A model generated the notes under the pieces. It worked only from the letters and a program-made list of their open reading frames with translations. It had not been told where the DNA came from and ran no database searches. A DNA stretch of 64,000 nt from Adiantum capillus-veneris (Eukaryota > Streptophyta > Polypodiopsida > Polypodiales > Pteridaceae), in contig CM043968.1 in the NCBI GenBank assembly GCA_014529385.2, positions 8,478,648-8,542,647 on the forward strand, in the 5' to 3' direction. The translations under genes were made by a program, and so were the position numbers. Each line of letters opens with the position of its first letter. The stretch's first letter is position 1. Shown here in pieces: positions 55,024-64,000 of this stretch.

Positions 55024-55430
55024 CTAAGCAAGACTTACCCGATAAGGGGGGAGAGCTACCCGGTATGAATCAATGCGATGATCTTCAGGACGTTCCGAAG
55101 GTAGCTTGTCCGGTAGAGTATCCGTGAAATAATCTTTATACTGTCCAAGAAATTGGAAACGTTTAATTTCCAAACTAGAGATCGAACCCTCATTAGTTTT
55201 ATCTCTTTCATGTGTGAAAATCAAGTAAGCAAAAATACACTTCTTTATTTCCTTCTTAATGGAGATATGACTTACAATAAGGAATAGCCAATTCCCTGCA
55301 TCAGCAAAAATTTTAATGTTCTTGCCCTCATGCTCAAAAGCGAGGGTCTTTTCTACATAATCTGGGACCGATTGCATATGGTAGTGCCATGGCATACCCA
55401 AGATGATATCATATTCTTTGATGGGTGCCA
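55024..55430 (-). pseudogene. protease (second part) and RT linker of F
   Basis: The text MAPIKEYDIILGMPWHYHM is the last third of the protease, and it is followed by ADAGNWLFLIVSHI and the linker LPDKLPSERPEDHRI leading toward RT. The first part of the protease is 5 kb away at 60614-60403, beyond E2. The boundary is exactly the TGCCA target duplication (55426-55430). A stop at 55025 separates it from RT. Confidence 0.85.
55426..55430. other. target-site duplication of E2, left copy
   Basis: TGCCA lies directly before the LTR start TGTAACAAAC. The same five bases follow the right LTR at 60403-60407. Confidence 0.93.
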
Positions 55431-55976
55431 TGTAACAAACTTGGACACCCCAAGTCAAGATTCTACCACGACATAGCAGAGATTCACTTCAAAACAGTCA
55501 CAATTTCACAATTGAGTCGACACGGCCCGGCATAGTTCCGTGCCTAGAGATATTGGCTCCAAAGATTGGCGCCCCTTTCGGTATTTCTTTTTGTATTAAT
55601 TTGTGCTCAAAGTACAAGAGAGTGGGTAGGTGCTCACTCTCAGACTCTGCGTCCAGATGCTCTGAGAAGTGAGGCCTTGCCCACCTATTTATTGTTACAA
55701 GGGATGCCCAAAAGCAGAGCCCCAAAAGCAGTATGTGAAAAGCTTCTTAAAATAAAGTAATTATCCCAAAAGCAGTGCTAAATCAGCCAGCTAATTTCAG
55801 CTAGCGTAAATCTACGAATTACGTACGCAAATGCCACGTCAGTAGCTGTCACCGTGAAAAGCGCCGCTTTTTTTGGAAATTGTACGACAATCTGTCAGCG
55901 CTTTTTTGCGGATCCGTACTGCCACGTGTCAGCGTTTGTGTCCCGGGGTGTGTTGCCACGTCACCCATTTGTGACA
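55431..55976 (-). repeat. 3' LTR of E2
   Basis: Plus strand: TGTAACAAACTTGGACACCC to CATTTGTGACA. It matches 59916-60402. The outer part (U3 of the minus-strand element) holds three ACGT-core boxes: CCACGTCA (55834), CCACGTGTC (55922) and CCACGTCAC (55956). These resemble plant bZIP/ABRE sites and are also present in the other LTR. Confidence 0.94.
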
Positions 55977-55990
55977 TACCTCCCTCTTGA
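55977..55990 (-). promoter_or_regulatory. polypurine tract of E2
   Basis: The minus strand reads TCAAGAGGGAGGTA directly before the LTR start TGTCACAAATGG. Same place and similar text as in E1. Confidence 0.85.
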
Positions 55991-56731
55991 AAGCATTGTA
56001 ATCGCCCTCGATTACGCCTGCAAAACAGACAGAGGCAATAAATTCTCTTAGCAGACAATGACTGTTAGTACCAACGCACTAGGAACAACACATCTAGCAC
56101 GTGTACCAATCGACAGTCACATCACAATACATCACTTGACATCACATGACAACACATGACAAATCACATTCAAAATCATTCCAAATCTCAGACCATGATT
56201 AATCGGCAACGTATTTAGCAATCGCATCTAGATCCAGTCGGGACCTCACATATGTTTCGATTAACTAATCCACATTGCAATCATGTCTATAGAGATTTAT
56301 AAGAGCGAAATGTTGCAATCATTTCATGTATCAGTTCCTGCACTCAAACAAGTCAAGTACAAATCAATCAATTCATATTCATTTTCGGGAATTCCAGTTC
56401 ATAAAGTCATACAACAGAATACTGTCAGCCCAGCAATATCCTTGAAACCCAAAGGGACATCAGTGACTCTATATAAAAAATCGAGGCAATCTGTTGACAA
56501 AGGAGCGGAGTGACTCCCCTCTTGTGCAAACCCGCTGCACTAGATTCGCCCATGGTGAAATCGGGGTTCTATCGAAGTAGACTATGCTAAACCGAATGCT
56601 TCAAGGTAAAGTTCCACAATCTGAGGAGTATCTCCTAGGTCCTCCTCCTCCATCCACTTCGCATCCAATGCAGGATAGTTCTTGAATTTAACTAAGAACC
56701 GTCTAATCACTTTACCTTTAATCTTTCTATC
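55991..56731 (-). other. untranslated 3' region of E2 (with end of pol)
   Basis: This aligns by eye with 41478-42053 of E1 (shared CCAATCGACAGTCACATCAC and CAAAGGAGCGGAGTGACTCC). The last 130 bases (56590-56731) still encode the broken chromodomain-like tail (FLVKFKNYPALDAKWMEE-like text in shifted frame). No separate gene is seen. Confidence 0.65.
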
Positions 56732-58110
56732 TTAATGTGCGAGTATCTGTTCTGGAACGAGTATCTCCTCGCTTTTCTCCACTTTGGGTTGCTCATCTAG
56801 CTCCCCATCATCAGGCACATCGCCTTTAAAAGGCTTCAAGAGACGCATATGAAAAGCATTGTGAATTCTCCAAGTATCGGGCAACTTTAGTCCAAAGGAG
56901 ACATCATTTATCTTTTCTTTTATCTGGAAAGGTCCATAGTATCTCATGCTAAGCTTTGGAAAAAGCCGCTCCTTTCCCTTTTTCTTTCTGAGGCGTGCCT
57001 TCTCAAAACGTAAGAGCACCCAATCGTCTTCCTTTAATTTCAAATCGCGACGGTGTCGATCTGCTGCCTTCTTGTGTCTTTCCTGAGATTTCGCTAAAGT
57101 CTCCCGGACCTTGGCAAAAGCAGTGTCCAAGTCCCTCGTGTACTGGTCGGCTTCAAAAATCTTACCTTTCGTTCTTAGGAAGGGTGGCACCTTCGGAGCA
57201 CCTGCAATAATGTCAAATGGCGCCTTCCCCGTCGAAGAGTGGATTGTGTTATTGTAGGCAAATTCCACCAAAGGCAAAAACTTTTCCCATTGAGTCTTTT
57301 AATCCAAAATGTAAGACTTCAATAAATCCAGTACGACTGAATTTGAAATCTCAGATTGCCCATCTGTCTGCAGATGACGAGAACTCCAAGCGTGTGCCAA
57401 TGTTCTCCCAAATAGCTTTTTCAAAACAAACTCGTGAATCGGGGATCTCTGTCAGAGACTATGGTCTCAGGCATGCCATGTAATCTAGATATCTGGGCAA
57501 TGAACAGTCTCTCTAAATGATCCGGCTTGACTGCTTTCTTCACTGGAATGAAATAAGTCTTCTTGCTAAATCTGTCAATAAAAGTCCAGATACAATCTTG
57601 CCCACTCTGTGTCTTCGAGAGATGAAAAATGAAATCCATAGCAGTACTTTACCAGGGGCGGGTGGGAATGGGTAAAGCCCATAACAATCCCTGTGCTTTA
57701 TGCCTGTCAAACTTGACCTTCTGGCATACCAATCAACTGCGTACAAAATCGTCCACATCCTTCTCGAGTCTCGGCCAAAAGAAGTATTGCTTCACACCTC
57801 TCAAGGTGGTATCAATGCCGCGGTGACCCGTAAATGGTGGACAATGGCATTTGGCTAGAACCTTTTCTCTCAACGGCTGTGTAACGCACAACATCGTTTC
57901 CTTCATTAAGTAGCCATCCCGAATGGAATATCCCGCTATTACGTCCCCATTTTGTATTCGTGTGAATACATCTGAAAAATCTGGATCTGTGGCGTACTGA
58001 TCGACCATGTCCTCGAAGTTTCTATAATGAATCCCGGAAAATAGCCAGAACCAATGGCTTCCGAGACAAAGCATCTGCCACCAAATTCTTCTGTCCCTGC
58101 ACAGGGACAA
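56732..58110 (-). pseudogene. integrase of E2
   Basis: The zinc-binding part is visible as HCPPFTGHRGIDTTLRGVKQ, with the CC pair damaged (LYAVDWYARRS at 57758-57720). The core reads MDFIFHLSKTQSGQDC (first Asp) and IVSDRDPRFTSLF (second Asp); the Glu region near 57370 is frame-shifted. Then FAYNNTIHSSTGKAPFD, a long open stretch (57277-56732) with the GPY/F module YYGPFQIKEKINDV and RLLKPFKGD. It is very close to E1's integrase. It is broken by frameshifts and a stop. Confidence 0.87.
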
Positions 58111-59032
58111 TCTGGAAGTGAAACTATAACAAGATGTTAGCCCACCGCATTTGCTTTTTCAATAGTTGCTTCTGTGACAAGAAGTAGCGTAAACTCTGAT
58201 GATCAGTGAAGACCGTAAAATCGGCTCAAAGCAGGTTTTGTTGCCACTGAGTAAGAGCATGGATAACTGTCAAAAGCTCTTTCTCATAAATCTGTGCTGT
58301 CAATTCCGGTCTTGAAAACAATCGGCTCTCATAGGCAATGACATGGCCTTCTTGCACCCAGACTACGACCACAAGCATCACAATATACTTCGAATGACTT
58401 TTGCAAATCCGGCAAAGTCAAAACTGGCCTTGTAGTCCATTTCTGTTTCAAAGTCTGAAAGGCAGTCACCTCTGTGGGTCCCTACGAGAAAGGGACTCCT
58501 TTCTGTGTCAAGATATGCATAGGTGAAGCAACCTCTACAAATTTTCTAATGAACCGTCGGTAGTAAGAGCATAAGCCCAAGAAGCTTCTAACTTCATGGA
58601 TATTCTTCAAATCGGGCTAATCACATATAGTTTCAATCTTGACCGGATTCATCTACACTCTTGCCGCTGAGATGACGTGTCCCAAAAAGTGTATCTCCGA
58701 TAAGAAAAATTTACTCTTCTTGGCATTGATCACCAACTTGTGATCTCGCAATGCCTGAAAGACCTGTAGCAGATGTTGTCTATGTTCTGCCACATCCTTG
58801 GAGAAGACTATAATGTCATCAAAGAAAGTGCCAACAAAAGATCCTGTCAGACGAAGTTGTTCGCTGGTGTGCTTCTAGGTATCAGATCAATAGTATGATC
58901 CTCAGGACGAGCTGGTCTCAACTCGCCTAGCAGGCCCTCAGAAAAGCAATCGGTGTGAGTGTGGAGAAAATCTTGGCGTTCTTTATCAAGTTCAGACATA
59001 TTTGTCTTGTGTTTATCATTTAACTCTTTCAA
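58111..59032 (-). pseudogene. RNase H and remnant reverse transcriptase of E2
   Basis: RT is mostly missing: the linker (DCFSEGLLGELRPARPED, then LIPRSTPAN at about 58870) jumps directly to text just before the catalytic box (GTFFDDIIVF in shifted frames, about 58830-58800). About 300-350 bases that E1 keeps (fingers and palm) are deleted. Thumb, connection (LGLCSYYRRF) and RNase H (58450-58110) can be followed in broken frames. It cannot polymerise. Confidence 0.82.
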
Positions 59033-59892
59033 AAAGATCGAGTAAACAAACAGAACTGAATTTCATTAATTTCGAAACGGCCGAAGCCAATACAATAGGG
59101 ACAGACTCGCCCTTCAATTTCACATCAAGTATAATTTTAACCATTTCAAAAAGATCGAGTAAACAAACAGAACTGAATTTCATTAATTTTGAAACGGCCG
59201 AAGCCAATACAATAGGGACAGACTCGCCCTTCAATTTCACATCAAGTACAATTTTTCGGCCCTTTTCATTAGTCAATGTCGCTTTCTTCTCCCGATAATC
59301 GACCACGGCGTTGTTCTTATGGTACCAAGGGACTCCCAAGAGGACATCACAACCTTCCAAGGGCATTATGTAGAAGTCCTCGTGTCCCAAATATCCTTGA
59401 CGTGCAGCCGAAGTTTGCCAATGACAGGTGTAATGGCCACATCCCGTCCGGGTGCCGCTAGAATTGCCTTGGCTTGTGGTCCCATCCGATCGGGTGTAAT
59501 CTCGAGCCGCGTGCCAATTCAGGTGAAATGAAGTTGGCCTTGGCTCCTCCATCAAAGAAAATCAGGACTTCTTGATCTTTCACTTTGCCCCAAGCTCGGC
59601 AGAGTTCTATACTTTCATCAATCGTGCTTGGGTCAGTACCCATGCAATCTGGAACCAGTCCTGCTTTCATCTTGCCTTTTTGTCCACGTTCCTCAGCTGC
59701 TCTCGAACTCTTCGGCCTGTCTTCATTCTGTTCTTGATGTGCCTTTTTAGGGCACTTCGCGGTGACGTGCTTATGTTCCCCGCATCCGAAAGACTTTCCC
59801 TCTTTGATGTAGTTGCCTTCTCTCGAAGAGTGAGCCGGGGTCGTGAATCCTTGTCTTTCTTTTCTTGCGAACTCTTCTCTTTCTACTTTCAT
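59016..59892 (-). pseudogene. gag C-terminus and protease of E2
   Basis: Gag begins at the LTR junction and keeps only its last part, with zinc knuckle SFGCGEHKHVTAKC (first Cys now Ser). Protease follows: VLIFFDGGAKANFISPELA (DGG), [20 protein letters not shown] and [12 protein letters not shown]. After it, a 39-residue segment (ILDVKLKGESVPIVLASAVS onward) is present twice because of a 117 bp in-frame duplication. Two stops and shifts are seen. Confidence 0.85.
59031..59264 (-). repeat. tandem duplication, 2 x 117 bp, in E2 pol
   Basis: AAAAAGATCGAGTAAACAAA occurs at 59031 and 59148 and the rest of the unit (to CACATCAAGTA) is nearly identical in both. The unit is 39 codons, so the frame is kept. 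E1 has the unit once (about 44930-45010). Confidence 0.93.
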
Positions 59893-59915
59893 TATTAGAA
59901 ATCTGTTTGGTTCTC

Positions 59916-60402
59916 GAGATTCACTTCAAAACAATCACAATTTCACAATTGAGTCGACATGGCCTGGCGTAGTTCCGTGCCTAGAGATATTTGCCCCAAA
60001 GATTGGCGCCCCTTTCGGTATTTCTTTTTGTATTAATCTGTGTTCAAAGTACAAGAGAGTGGGTAGGTGCTCACTCTCAGACTCTGCGTCCATATGCTTT
60101 GAGAAGTGAGGCCCTGCCTACTTATTTCTTGTTACAAAAAGCAGAGCCCCAAAAGCAGTAAGTGAAAGCTTTTTAAAATAAAGCAGTTATCCCAAAAGCA
60201 GTGCTAAATCAGCCAGCTAATTTCAGCGAGCATAAATTCAAGAATTCCGTACGCAAATGCCACGTCAGTAGCTGTCAGCGTGAAAAGCGCCGCTTTTTTC
60301 GGAAATTCCGTGCGGCAGCGTGTCAACGTTTTTTGCGGTCCGTACTGCCACGTGTCGGTGTTTGTGTCCCGGGGTCTGCTGCCACGTCACCCATTTGTGA
60401 CA
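59916..60402 (-). repeat. 5' LTR of E2, truncated
   Basis: It matches 55479-55976 but lacks the 48 bases that would be the LTR's inner end; the sequence passes from GAGATTCAC into a remnant near gag. The primer binding site is lost. ACGT-core boxes lie at 60259-60267, 60347-60356 and 60381-60390. Confidence 0.92.
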
Positions 60403-60407
60403 TGCCA
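60403..60407. other. target-site duplication of E2, right copy
   Basis: TGCCA follows the LTR end GTGACA and equals 55426-55430. F's protease text resumes here on the right side. Confidence 0.93.
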
Positions 60408-60614
60408 TCAAGAAGCATCGCTGCCCTTGTCCTCGCCAATCCGAAGATTGAGTTGTCCTTGCACGGGAGTTGCATTGGTGGTCAACCCCTCAAATGCCGA
60501 TCCGGAAGTGCTTGGAGTTCCAAGCTGAGCGAGAGTAAGGCCCAAGTGTTCCAGTGAAATGAACTTGTCCGTCGATCCAGGGTCGTAGAGGATCAACACC
60601 TGCTGGTTATTCAC
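60408..60614 (-). pseudogene. protease (first part) of F
   Basis: The active site reads LILYDPGSTDKFISLEHL, with DPG like element A. It continues to VQGQLNLRIGEDKG and then E2 interrupts. Text that completes the domain starts at 55430. A shift of one frame separates the two parts. Confidence 0.85.
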
Positions 60615-60655
60615 GGATCCCCAGCCGTAAAGGAGCTGACACTTCCCTTTCTCGG

Positions 60656-61949
60656 TTTAGGTATTCCCTTGCACATCAGGAATGGAATTCAAGCTTGGTG
60701 GAGTGGGTTCCTTCTTCGATTGTTCCTTCTTCGAAGATGCTTGTTCCTGTTGTTGTTACCGAACAGGGCAGTGGGGCTTCATGTGTCCTTTCTCACCACA
60801 GTAGAAGTAGAAGTACCTTCCTTGTTCTTTGAAGGTCTGTACTTGGTTCAACGTGAGATACTTGAGCCATTTTTCAGTACCCTCTAGCTTGTTAGGCTGA
60901 TCCGCGTCCTCTGGGGGACGCTTTTTACCTTGGTTGCCATGGTCATCATAAACCGCTCTTTGCCTTGCACGGTACGTGCTATGTTCTATCCGTCTAGGAG
61001 GTACCAATGGAATGTAGATCCTCGGCAATAATTGCCGACTCCATCATCTGCTGAAGGGTGTTGTGGGGGTACACCTTCATGCTCTTCTGAAGTGGTGGTT
61101 GAAGGCTTGCTTCAAACTTTTGCATCTTTTCCTCGTCGGAGATCTTCATGAAAGGCGTAATTTTCAGAAGAATCGACCAAAATTTGTCGACATAAGCCGT
61201 GACTTTCTCTTGTTCCTTTTGGGCGAGCGAGTTCCATTCCTTCCGAATGTCCTTCTTGAAGTTGGGCGGGAGAAATTGTTCATGAAAATCAGCTTTGAAT
61301 AGAGCCCACGTTCTGGTGTACCTTTCAGAATTTTGGCTAACCACCAGTTGCTTGCTGTCTCCTTGAGATGCATCCCAACATGACGCAACTTGGATTTTCC
61401 GATGAAGCTCCCGTTGGCAAATGCAACTTTAAACTACCTGATGAAAGACAGTGCCTTGGAGATATCTCTCCGTCTTGTGTAGTTGTCAAGCTTCACATCC
61501 TTGTCACTGGATTTGAAAATCCGCATCTTGTCGTGAGCTTTGGGGTTATCCCTCTTGAACTGGGGCTTCTCTTTAGCATTATGTAGGGAAGTAGTAGGAG
61601 TTTACTTCTTGGGAGAAGATTTAGATATTGTATGAGAAGTAGATGTAGTAGTATAGTCAGGAGAGTATGATGGAGAAGAGATAGAGACATCCTTGCTTTT
61701 GTTAAGCAGAGAAAGTTCTTTTTCTTGGCCCTTGCTTTTGGAAGGTCGTTTGTCCTGATTAGGAGATTCTGTGTGCGTTTCGGCACCTCTTTCGGCACCA
61801 TCCTCTTGCGGGTTGCTTCTCCTGGCAGGATTTTCCTAACGCGCATTGGCATCCGTTCCTTGCGGCTTCTTGATGCCGTCCAAAACCTTTTGAACAGCCG
61901 GCAATGAAATAATTCACTTGCTGAAGTTCGTCTTCAACGGTTCTTCCAT
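60656..61949 (-). pseudogene. gag of F
   Basis: A start at 61949 (MEEPLKTNF) lies 67 bases after the primer site; a stop follows within 12 codons, so the exact start is uncertain. After a Ser/Lys-rich N-terminus the capsid part reads RHVGMHLKETASNWWLAKIL, WALFKADFHEQFLPPNF, LRKEWNSLAQ-type text and EKMQKFEASLQPPLQKSM. The zinc knuckle is YFYCGEKGHMKPHC with its first Cys changed to Tyr. Several stops and frameshifts occur. It precedes the DPG protease. Confidence 0.84.
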
Positions 61950-62015
61950 GGCTCGTCATGGTTCTTCTCGTTCCTTTCGGGAATCGTCCTCCTTTGTAGA
62001 AAGAGAGGAATCCGA

Positions 62016-62027
62016 GCTCTGATACCA
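62016..62027 (-). promoter_or_regulatory. primer binding site of F (initiator tRNA-Met type)
   Basis: The minus strand reads TGGTATCAGAGC, one base after the LTR end CCGTTTGTGACA. Same type as element A. Confidence 0.93.
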
Positions 62028-62028
62028 C

Positions 62029-62883
62029 TGTCACAAACGGGAGCGCGCACAAATAAGCAACAAGTTGAAAAATAAATATTCTTTCAACTCAAAAGAGATG
62101 CGAGACAAGATCGACAAAGTATTTGGGACGAGAAGGTGGGCTGGTCCCTCCCTCCTTAAAGAGAATCTTTATTAGGGAGAATCTTTTTACAAGCACAAGA
62201 ATTGGAGAAAACCCCTCCATCTATTCTCAGACACGATGGTCGTTCCTTCCTGTGAGGGAAATCCGAGAGACGAGCTCTTAATCCTTTTTTCGTCTATACT
62301 CGGAGTCGAGGCTCCGTAGACAATTCTCAAATCTTGTTCCCGGAACTTCCAATCGTAGGTGGGAGGCCTTCCCGCTTCTCCTTCGAGACGAAGTACCTGC
62401 AAACACACACAAACACGGAACAACAATTCGTATGGCGAATCCACAATTGATACCTGTCGCTGTTTGCACGGAAAAGCGACCTCCGTGCTTCGTTATCCCG
62501 CGATCACTTGCGTCTCCTTCTCGGCAGAGTCCCTTCCCAACTAGCGCTGACATAATCAGTCCCGGAGAGGGGGCAAGTGTTGTTTTTATAGGTTCCGAGG
62601 ACCGGAGGAATAGCCAGATAGATGTATAAGTGGGTACCCCCTTGGCCCCATAAATAGGTGCCCAAGGGGAGGTGGGGCAAGGCATGATAAAAATCCCCAC
62701 GACCCAATAGAAAAATGATATATGGAAATATATGAGGGCGCCCGGACAAAGGTGGGGAGCCGACCCCAAACTCGGGCGGCCGGACGAGGTACAACCTAGA
62801 CTATGGGTGGCCAGCCCGGAGACATACTAGCCGTACAAGTATGCCCTAGACCTGTGAAGCAGCAGAGTGGTCTAAGTCTAACA
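62029..62883 (-). repeat. 5' LTR of F, inner part certain, outer part uncertain
   Basis: 62029 to about 62340 matches 51782 to about 52060. From there to 62883 the sequence has no counterpart in F's other LTR. It contains a TATAAAAA box on the minus strand (about 62583-62590) and ends, on that strand, in TGTTAGACTTAGACC right after GAGGGGG. Either F's LTR is 855 bp and the other copy has a different outer half, or the outer part is the 3' LTR of another minus-strand element. Confidence 0.5.
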
Positions 62884-62898
62884 CCCCCTCTGAGCACT
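62884..62898 (-). promoter_or_regulatory. polypurine-tract-like sequence
   Basis: The minus strand reads AGTGCTCAGAGGGGG and is followed directly by TGTTAGACTTAG. A GAGGGGG tract before a TGTT start is the usual end of Ty1/copia internal regions. The text just upstream (minus strand, VDIAADIF then FLRFVQHQVLRGGV) vaguely resembles a copia RNase H end, but this is weak. Confidence 0.4.
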
Positions 62899-64000
62899 TG
62901 ATGCTGAACAAAGCGCAGGAAGCCGAAGATGTGAGGCAAACGATGAAGATGTCTGCTGCAATGTCCACGGCAGGACAAGACTCTGCGAGTGTAGCAGCAG
63001 TCTGGGGTGTTCCAACCGCCGAGAGATCTCCATGGTACAGTGCCGTCACGAACAGTGTAGCAAACTGCTGTACTCCGCTAATGCAGTGTGAATGTACTGC
63101 GTGAAGGTCCTGAACTGAGTGTGAATACAACTCCTTGTCGTGAAAGAAGTGCCAATAGACCTGCAAGTGTCCTGCCCAAAAGGATCTGTAGTGTCTGTGT
63201 GTGTGCTCACCTTTAGAAGCACAACTGCAGCATGTGTGTCCACCACCCCTCAAAAAGGTGTTGACCTATTGGTGTGACCGCTTTGCACTTCTTTGGCCTT
63301 CGTACTTGTTTGCCTGCAATTTTGTAGGCTGTGCACGCATAAGCCTTTTCTCGGCACGCTGCAAGTTTACAGAGTGAATTTAGTGAGGCAACAAGCCGTT
63401 TTCAAATTCATCTCCGGTGTCTCTAGAAGCATTTCCTAGACCATCACTCGAGTTTTTTTGAGTAATTGTTTATTCCTATACTCTGAGAATTGCTTCACAG
63501 ATTCAAAATTACAAGGTTATTTTTGTATTTGCAGAGGACAACAGAAAGCTGGAGTACTCATCTTCCCATGCACTGTTTCCTTGAGCACGTCCATTGTAAG
63601 TAATGCATGTGATTATATGAGGCATAGGACACTTACATTCCATGTGGGATTAATCCCTCTTTTTTCAAGACTCCTTCACTCTCAATTTCCTACTTCGACA
63701 GGAATGTGTGTTTTGTAGTTTCTTCTTCAAAACTTTAACTCTAGAAGAGCTACACGATTGGATTACCTTCACCACTACAGAAGTATTGTTTTTCAAATAG
63801 GGACACTAATGGGTTACTTTCACCACTATGGGAGTAATGTATTTCAAACAATGGTACAACTACACAGGAACTGATGGACTATGCAGCAGTCGGCTATAAG
63901 CTAATTGACGGATACTATGTTTGAGAATATTGTGGGAAACATCGTTTGATCCTGCTTAAGAATGGTGTTTTCAACTGGTTGAACTTGTCTGATCTTGGTT
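62899..64000. other. unassigned right end of the window
   Basis: No family is recognised with confidence. The part to about 63260 may be the end of a minus-strand copia-like pol (see the polypurine-like tract). The rest is AT-rich, with one short stretch (63535-63595) bordered by good splice signals. Confidence 0.4.

Larger units (their letters stand above)
55431..60402 (-). mobile_element. Ty3/gypsy chromovirus E2 (inserted in element F)
   Basis: It is 4,972 bp on the minus strand, bounded by LTRs and a perfect 5 bp duplication TGCCA. Order: truncated 5' LTR (60402-59916), gag remnant, protease with an internal 117 bp duplication, a deleted RT, RNase H, integrase, polypurine tract, 546 bp 3' LTR. 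It is the same family as E1 but shorter, because more of gag and the RT fingers and palm are gone. Confidence 0.92.
51782..62340 (-). mobile_element. Ty3/gypsy chromovirus F (decayed; interrupted by E2)
   Basis: The minus-strand order is 5' LTR (from at least 62340 down to 62029), primer site (62027-62016), gag (61949-60656), protease (60614-60403, continuing at 55430), RT, RNase H, integrase (to 52465) and 3' LTR (about 52361-51782). E2 (55431-60402) lies in the protease. The two LTRs match over about 280-310 bp of their inner ends but not further out, so the outer LTR parts differ or are interrupted. All genes have stops or shifts. Confidence 0.82.

Overview
The window is transposon-dominated DNA from a large plant nuclear genome. 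The evidence is several Ty3/gypsy elements, some with chromodomain-type integrase tails (chromoviruses), one Athila/Tat-like Ty3 element, a hAT transposase gene with BED and DUF659-like regions and spliceosomal introns, hAT-type MITEs, long GT/GA microsatellites, and coding regions decayed mostly by C-to-T / G-to-A stops. I found no confident host protein gene, tRNA, rRNA or CRISPR array. The species cannot be read from the sequence. A non-flowering plant such as a fern is a guess, prompted by the sushi/Tcn1-like chromovirus at 23-26 kb.

Layout. 1-4.6 kb: AT-rich DNA with no recognisable gene. 4.6-22.5 kb: a decayed minus-strand chromovirus (element A) whose integrase is cut at an inverted fragment of its own family (A'). 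Its roughly 1.5 kb 5' LTR is split by a complete plus-strand 11.2 kb Athila/Tat-like element (B, 10519-21748) that landed in a GT microsatellite and made a GTGTG target duplication. 23.4-26.5 kb: a 5'-truncated plus-strand chromovirus (C) with a chromodomain and an LTR carrying a dense array of heat-shock-element repeats. 26.5-36.3 kb: mostly anonymous repeats, microsatellites, a tRNA-Asp-type primer binding site of a minus-strand element (D) with its LTR, and a 384 bp hAT-type MITE (M1). 36.3-38.4 kb: two related LTR-like units in tandem, rich in an AGCGTTTT motif and separated by only a primer-site-like and purine-rich segment. 38.4-48.3 kb: decayed minus-strand element G, with element E1 inserted in its RNase H. 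48.4-51.6 kb: a broken hAT transposase gene with at least two introns and a 418 bp hAT-type MITE (M2) inside an exon. 51.8-62.9 kb: minus-strand chromovirus F, with a second E copy (E2) inserted in its protease (5 bp duplication TGCCA). The last kilobase is unassigned.

How the parts relate. The window is a nested record: B entered A; E1 entered G; E2 entered F; M2 entered the hAT gene. Every coding region I could recognise has stops, frameshifts or deletions, so none looks able to move by itself. The points most worth following are the heat-shock-type LTR of C, the large unidentified post-integrase reading frame of B, the pair of hAT-type MITEs built from many copies of one short motif, and the LTR-like pair at 36-38 kb.
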